From assembly GCA_964505265.1 (NCBI GenBank), contig CAZDGN010000004.1, positions 57,586 through 121,585 of the forward strand: DNA of 64,000 nucleotides. Reading direction: 5' to 3'. The notes under the pieces are model-generated. The model worked only from the letters and a program-made list of their open reading frames with translations, had not been told where the DNA came from and ran no database searches. Positions 63,265 to 64,000 of this stretch are shown here, in pieces (the stretch's first letter is position 1; each line of letters begins with the position of its first letter). The stretch comes from CAILUF01 sp964505265 (lineage in GTDB: Bacteria; Pseudomonadota; Alphaproteobacteria; Rickettsiales; UBA1997). The position numbers and the translations under genes were made by a program.

Positions 63265-63911
63265 TTAAATTAAGGCGATGATTTGCGGATTAATATTTAG
63301 TATTGAGGCTATGATTGTATTGGTTGAAACGGTTTTAATATTTTCGTGAAGTTGTGGATAAGTTTTAGCATAAATCTTTACTTTCTTTAAAAAAGGGGTA
63401 ATTTTGAGAAAATTATTAAAATCGGAGTCAAAAAGTGAAAGAATTTCCAAATCACTTTTTTGCAGCATTTCTCTATATCCGTCATTCGGATGACCGAGAA
63501 AATAAACCCAAACATCAATGTTATAGTTGCAAAATTATTCAAAAAACTGCGAGGCGGAAAGGTCAACAATTAGGGCTATAGAAGAGCCAATACTACTAAT
63601 ATTGACAATTTTACGATAGTAAGTTTTTTCGTTGCCAGAATTGTTAAATTTTCATCATAGATTTCGGGGGCAAATTGAGTTTTATTTTGTAAAAATTCAG
63701 TATTTATTATAAAAAAATAATTGAAATCTAAAGTCTTGACTATTGCCAAATTAGCCTCGCCACTTGCTAATAATTTTAAATTAGGTCCTGAGCCTTTACT
63801 TTCTCTGGCGATGCATTCAAAACCTTGGAAAGCAAAATGCTGGTTGAAGACATTGGAAATGCCATTTGCTACTGCAAAATAGCTACCGTTTTTATCACCT
63901 GCATAAAAAAG
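63265..63911 (-). pseudogene. TAXI-family TRAP transporter solute receptor, degraded
   Basis: Periplasmic binding protein family of tripartite TRAP transporters. Reading the minus strand, about 63580-63905 encodes AGDKNGSYFAVANGISNVFN, GFECIARESKGSGPNLKLLASGEANLAIVKTLDF, then stops (TAG near 63580). Another frame follows, then 63268-63520 encodes YFLGHPNDGYREMLQKSD, and KIYAKTYPQLHENIKTVSTNTIIASIL. These match the first and last thirds of the family in order. Signal peptide and C-terminal tail are missing and there are several frameshifts, so it is dead. A 23-base direct repeat adjoins its 5' end. Confidence 0.75.
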
Positions 63912-64000
63912 ATTTATAATATAAAATTAAAACTTGTTAATTAAATATAAAAAACTTAATAATATTAATGTTTATCTAAAAGATTTATAATATAAAATTA
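63907..64000. repeat. 23-base direct repeat with 71-base spacing at the window end
   Basis: The sequence AAAAGATTTATAATATAAAATTA (first 20 bases quoted as AAAAGATTTATAATATAAAA) occurs at 63907-63929 and at 63978-64000. The second copy is cut by the window edge, so the true repeat unit may be longer. AT-rich, no gene in it. Confidence 0.6.

Noticed and set aside
63907..64000. CRISPR array start
   Set aside because: Only two copies, no dyad symmetry, very AT-rich unit, 48-base spacer and no cas gene nearby.

Overview
The window is very AT-rich and gene-dense and reads as the chromosome of a small-genome alphaproteobacterium. NDUFA12, DUF2155 and TIGR02186 are families I know as typical of Alphaproteobacteria, and the low G+C, heavy lysine/asparagine/isoleucine use and tight overlapping operons point to a Rickettsiales-like lineage. 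It is not a strongly reduced Rickettsia: it keeps purF, dxs, pdxJ, aroC, folB, hemB, a cysteine synthase and a full cbb3 oxidase operon. A deep-branching or less reduced Rickettsiales-like organism is my inference. The standard code fits, since TAA, TAG and TGA all end conserved genes.

Layout. 1-3.5 kb: end of a YejA-type peptide-binding protein, an Nfu protein, tRNA-Arg(CCG), and on the minus strand an operon NDUFA12 - MlaD - DUF2155 - rpe. 3.6-10.7 kb: Slt-type transglycosylase, purF-xseB, pgsA-rmuC-YgjP-like peptidase. 11-16.7 kb: cysS with a TlpA-like thioredoxin, folB-lptC-aroC, a coiled-coil exported protein, znuC. 16.7-18.8 kb: a compact C5-methyltransferase/HNH restriction pair. 19-22.9 kb: pdxJ, an MFS transporter, dxs. 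22.9-24.9 kb: five tandem paralogous small lipoproteins, the most novel-looking intact locus. 25-31.7 kb: one long operon ygfZ - TauE - TIGR02186 - Usp - murJ - RNA methyltransferase - cysteine synthase. 31.7-37.5 kb: SRP RNA, dnaX, a receiver/kinase-like protein, a large AsmA-like protein. 37.9-42.5 kb: two lineage-specific proteins, dciA, hemB. 42.5-46.6 kb: operon glyA - GST - rlmI - threonine dehydrogenase-like. 46.8-49.4 kb: dnaB and a possibly frameshifted unknown gene. 49.8-54 kb: cbb3 oxidase operon. 54-60.2 kb: pepA-murA-secA and a YceI protein ended by a strong terminator.

The last 3.5 kb (60.5-64 kb) differs from the rest. It is a graveyard of accessory genes: a RelA/SpoT-domain alarmone synthetase with one early nonsense codon, a possible HsdR tail, the C-terminal tip of an HsdS specificity subunit, a RhuM-Fic fusion with an early nonsense codon, a missing middle and an inserted block of palindromes, and a multiply broken TAXI-type TRAP receptor. 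Together these look like a decaying type I restriction/defence island. Both early nonsense codons sit where I recall glutamine in the families, consistent with C-to-T decay; recoding is a much less likely alternative.
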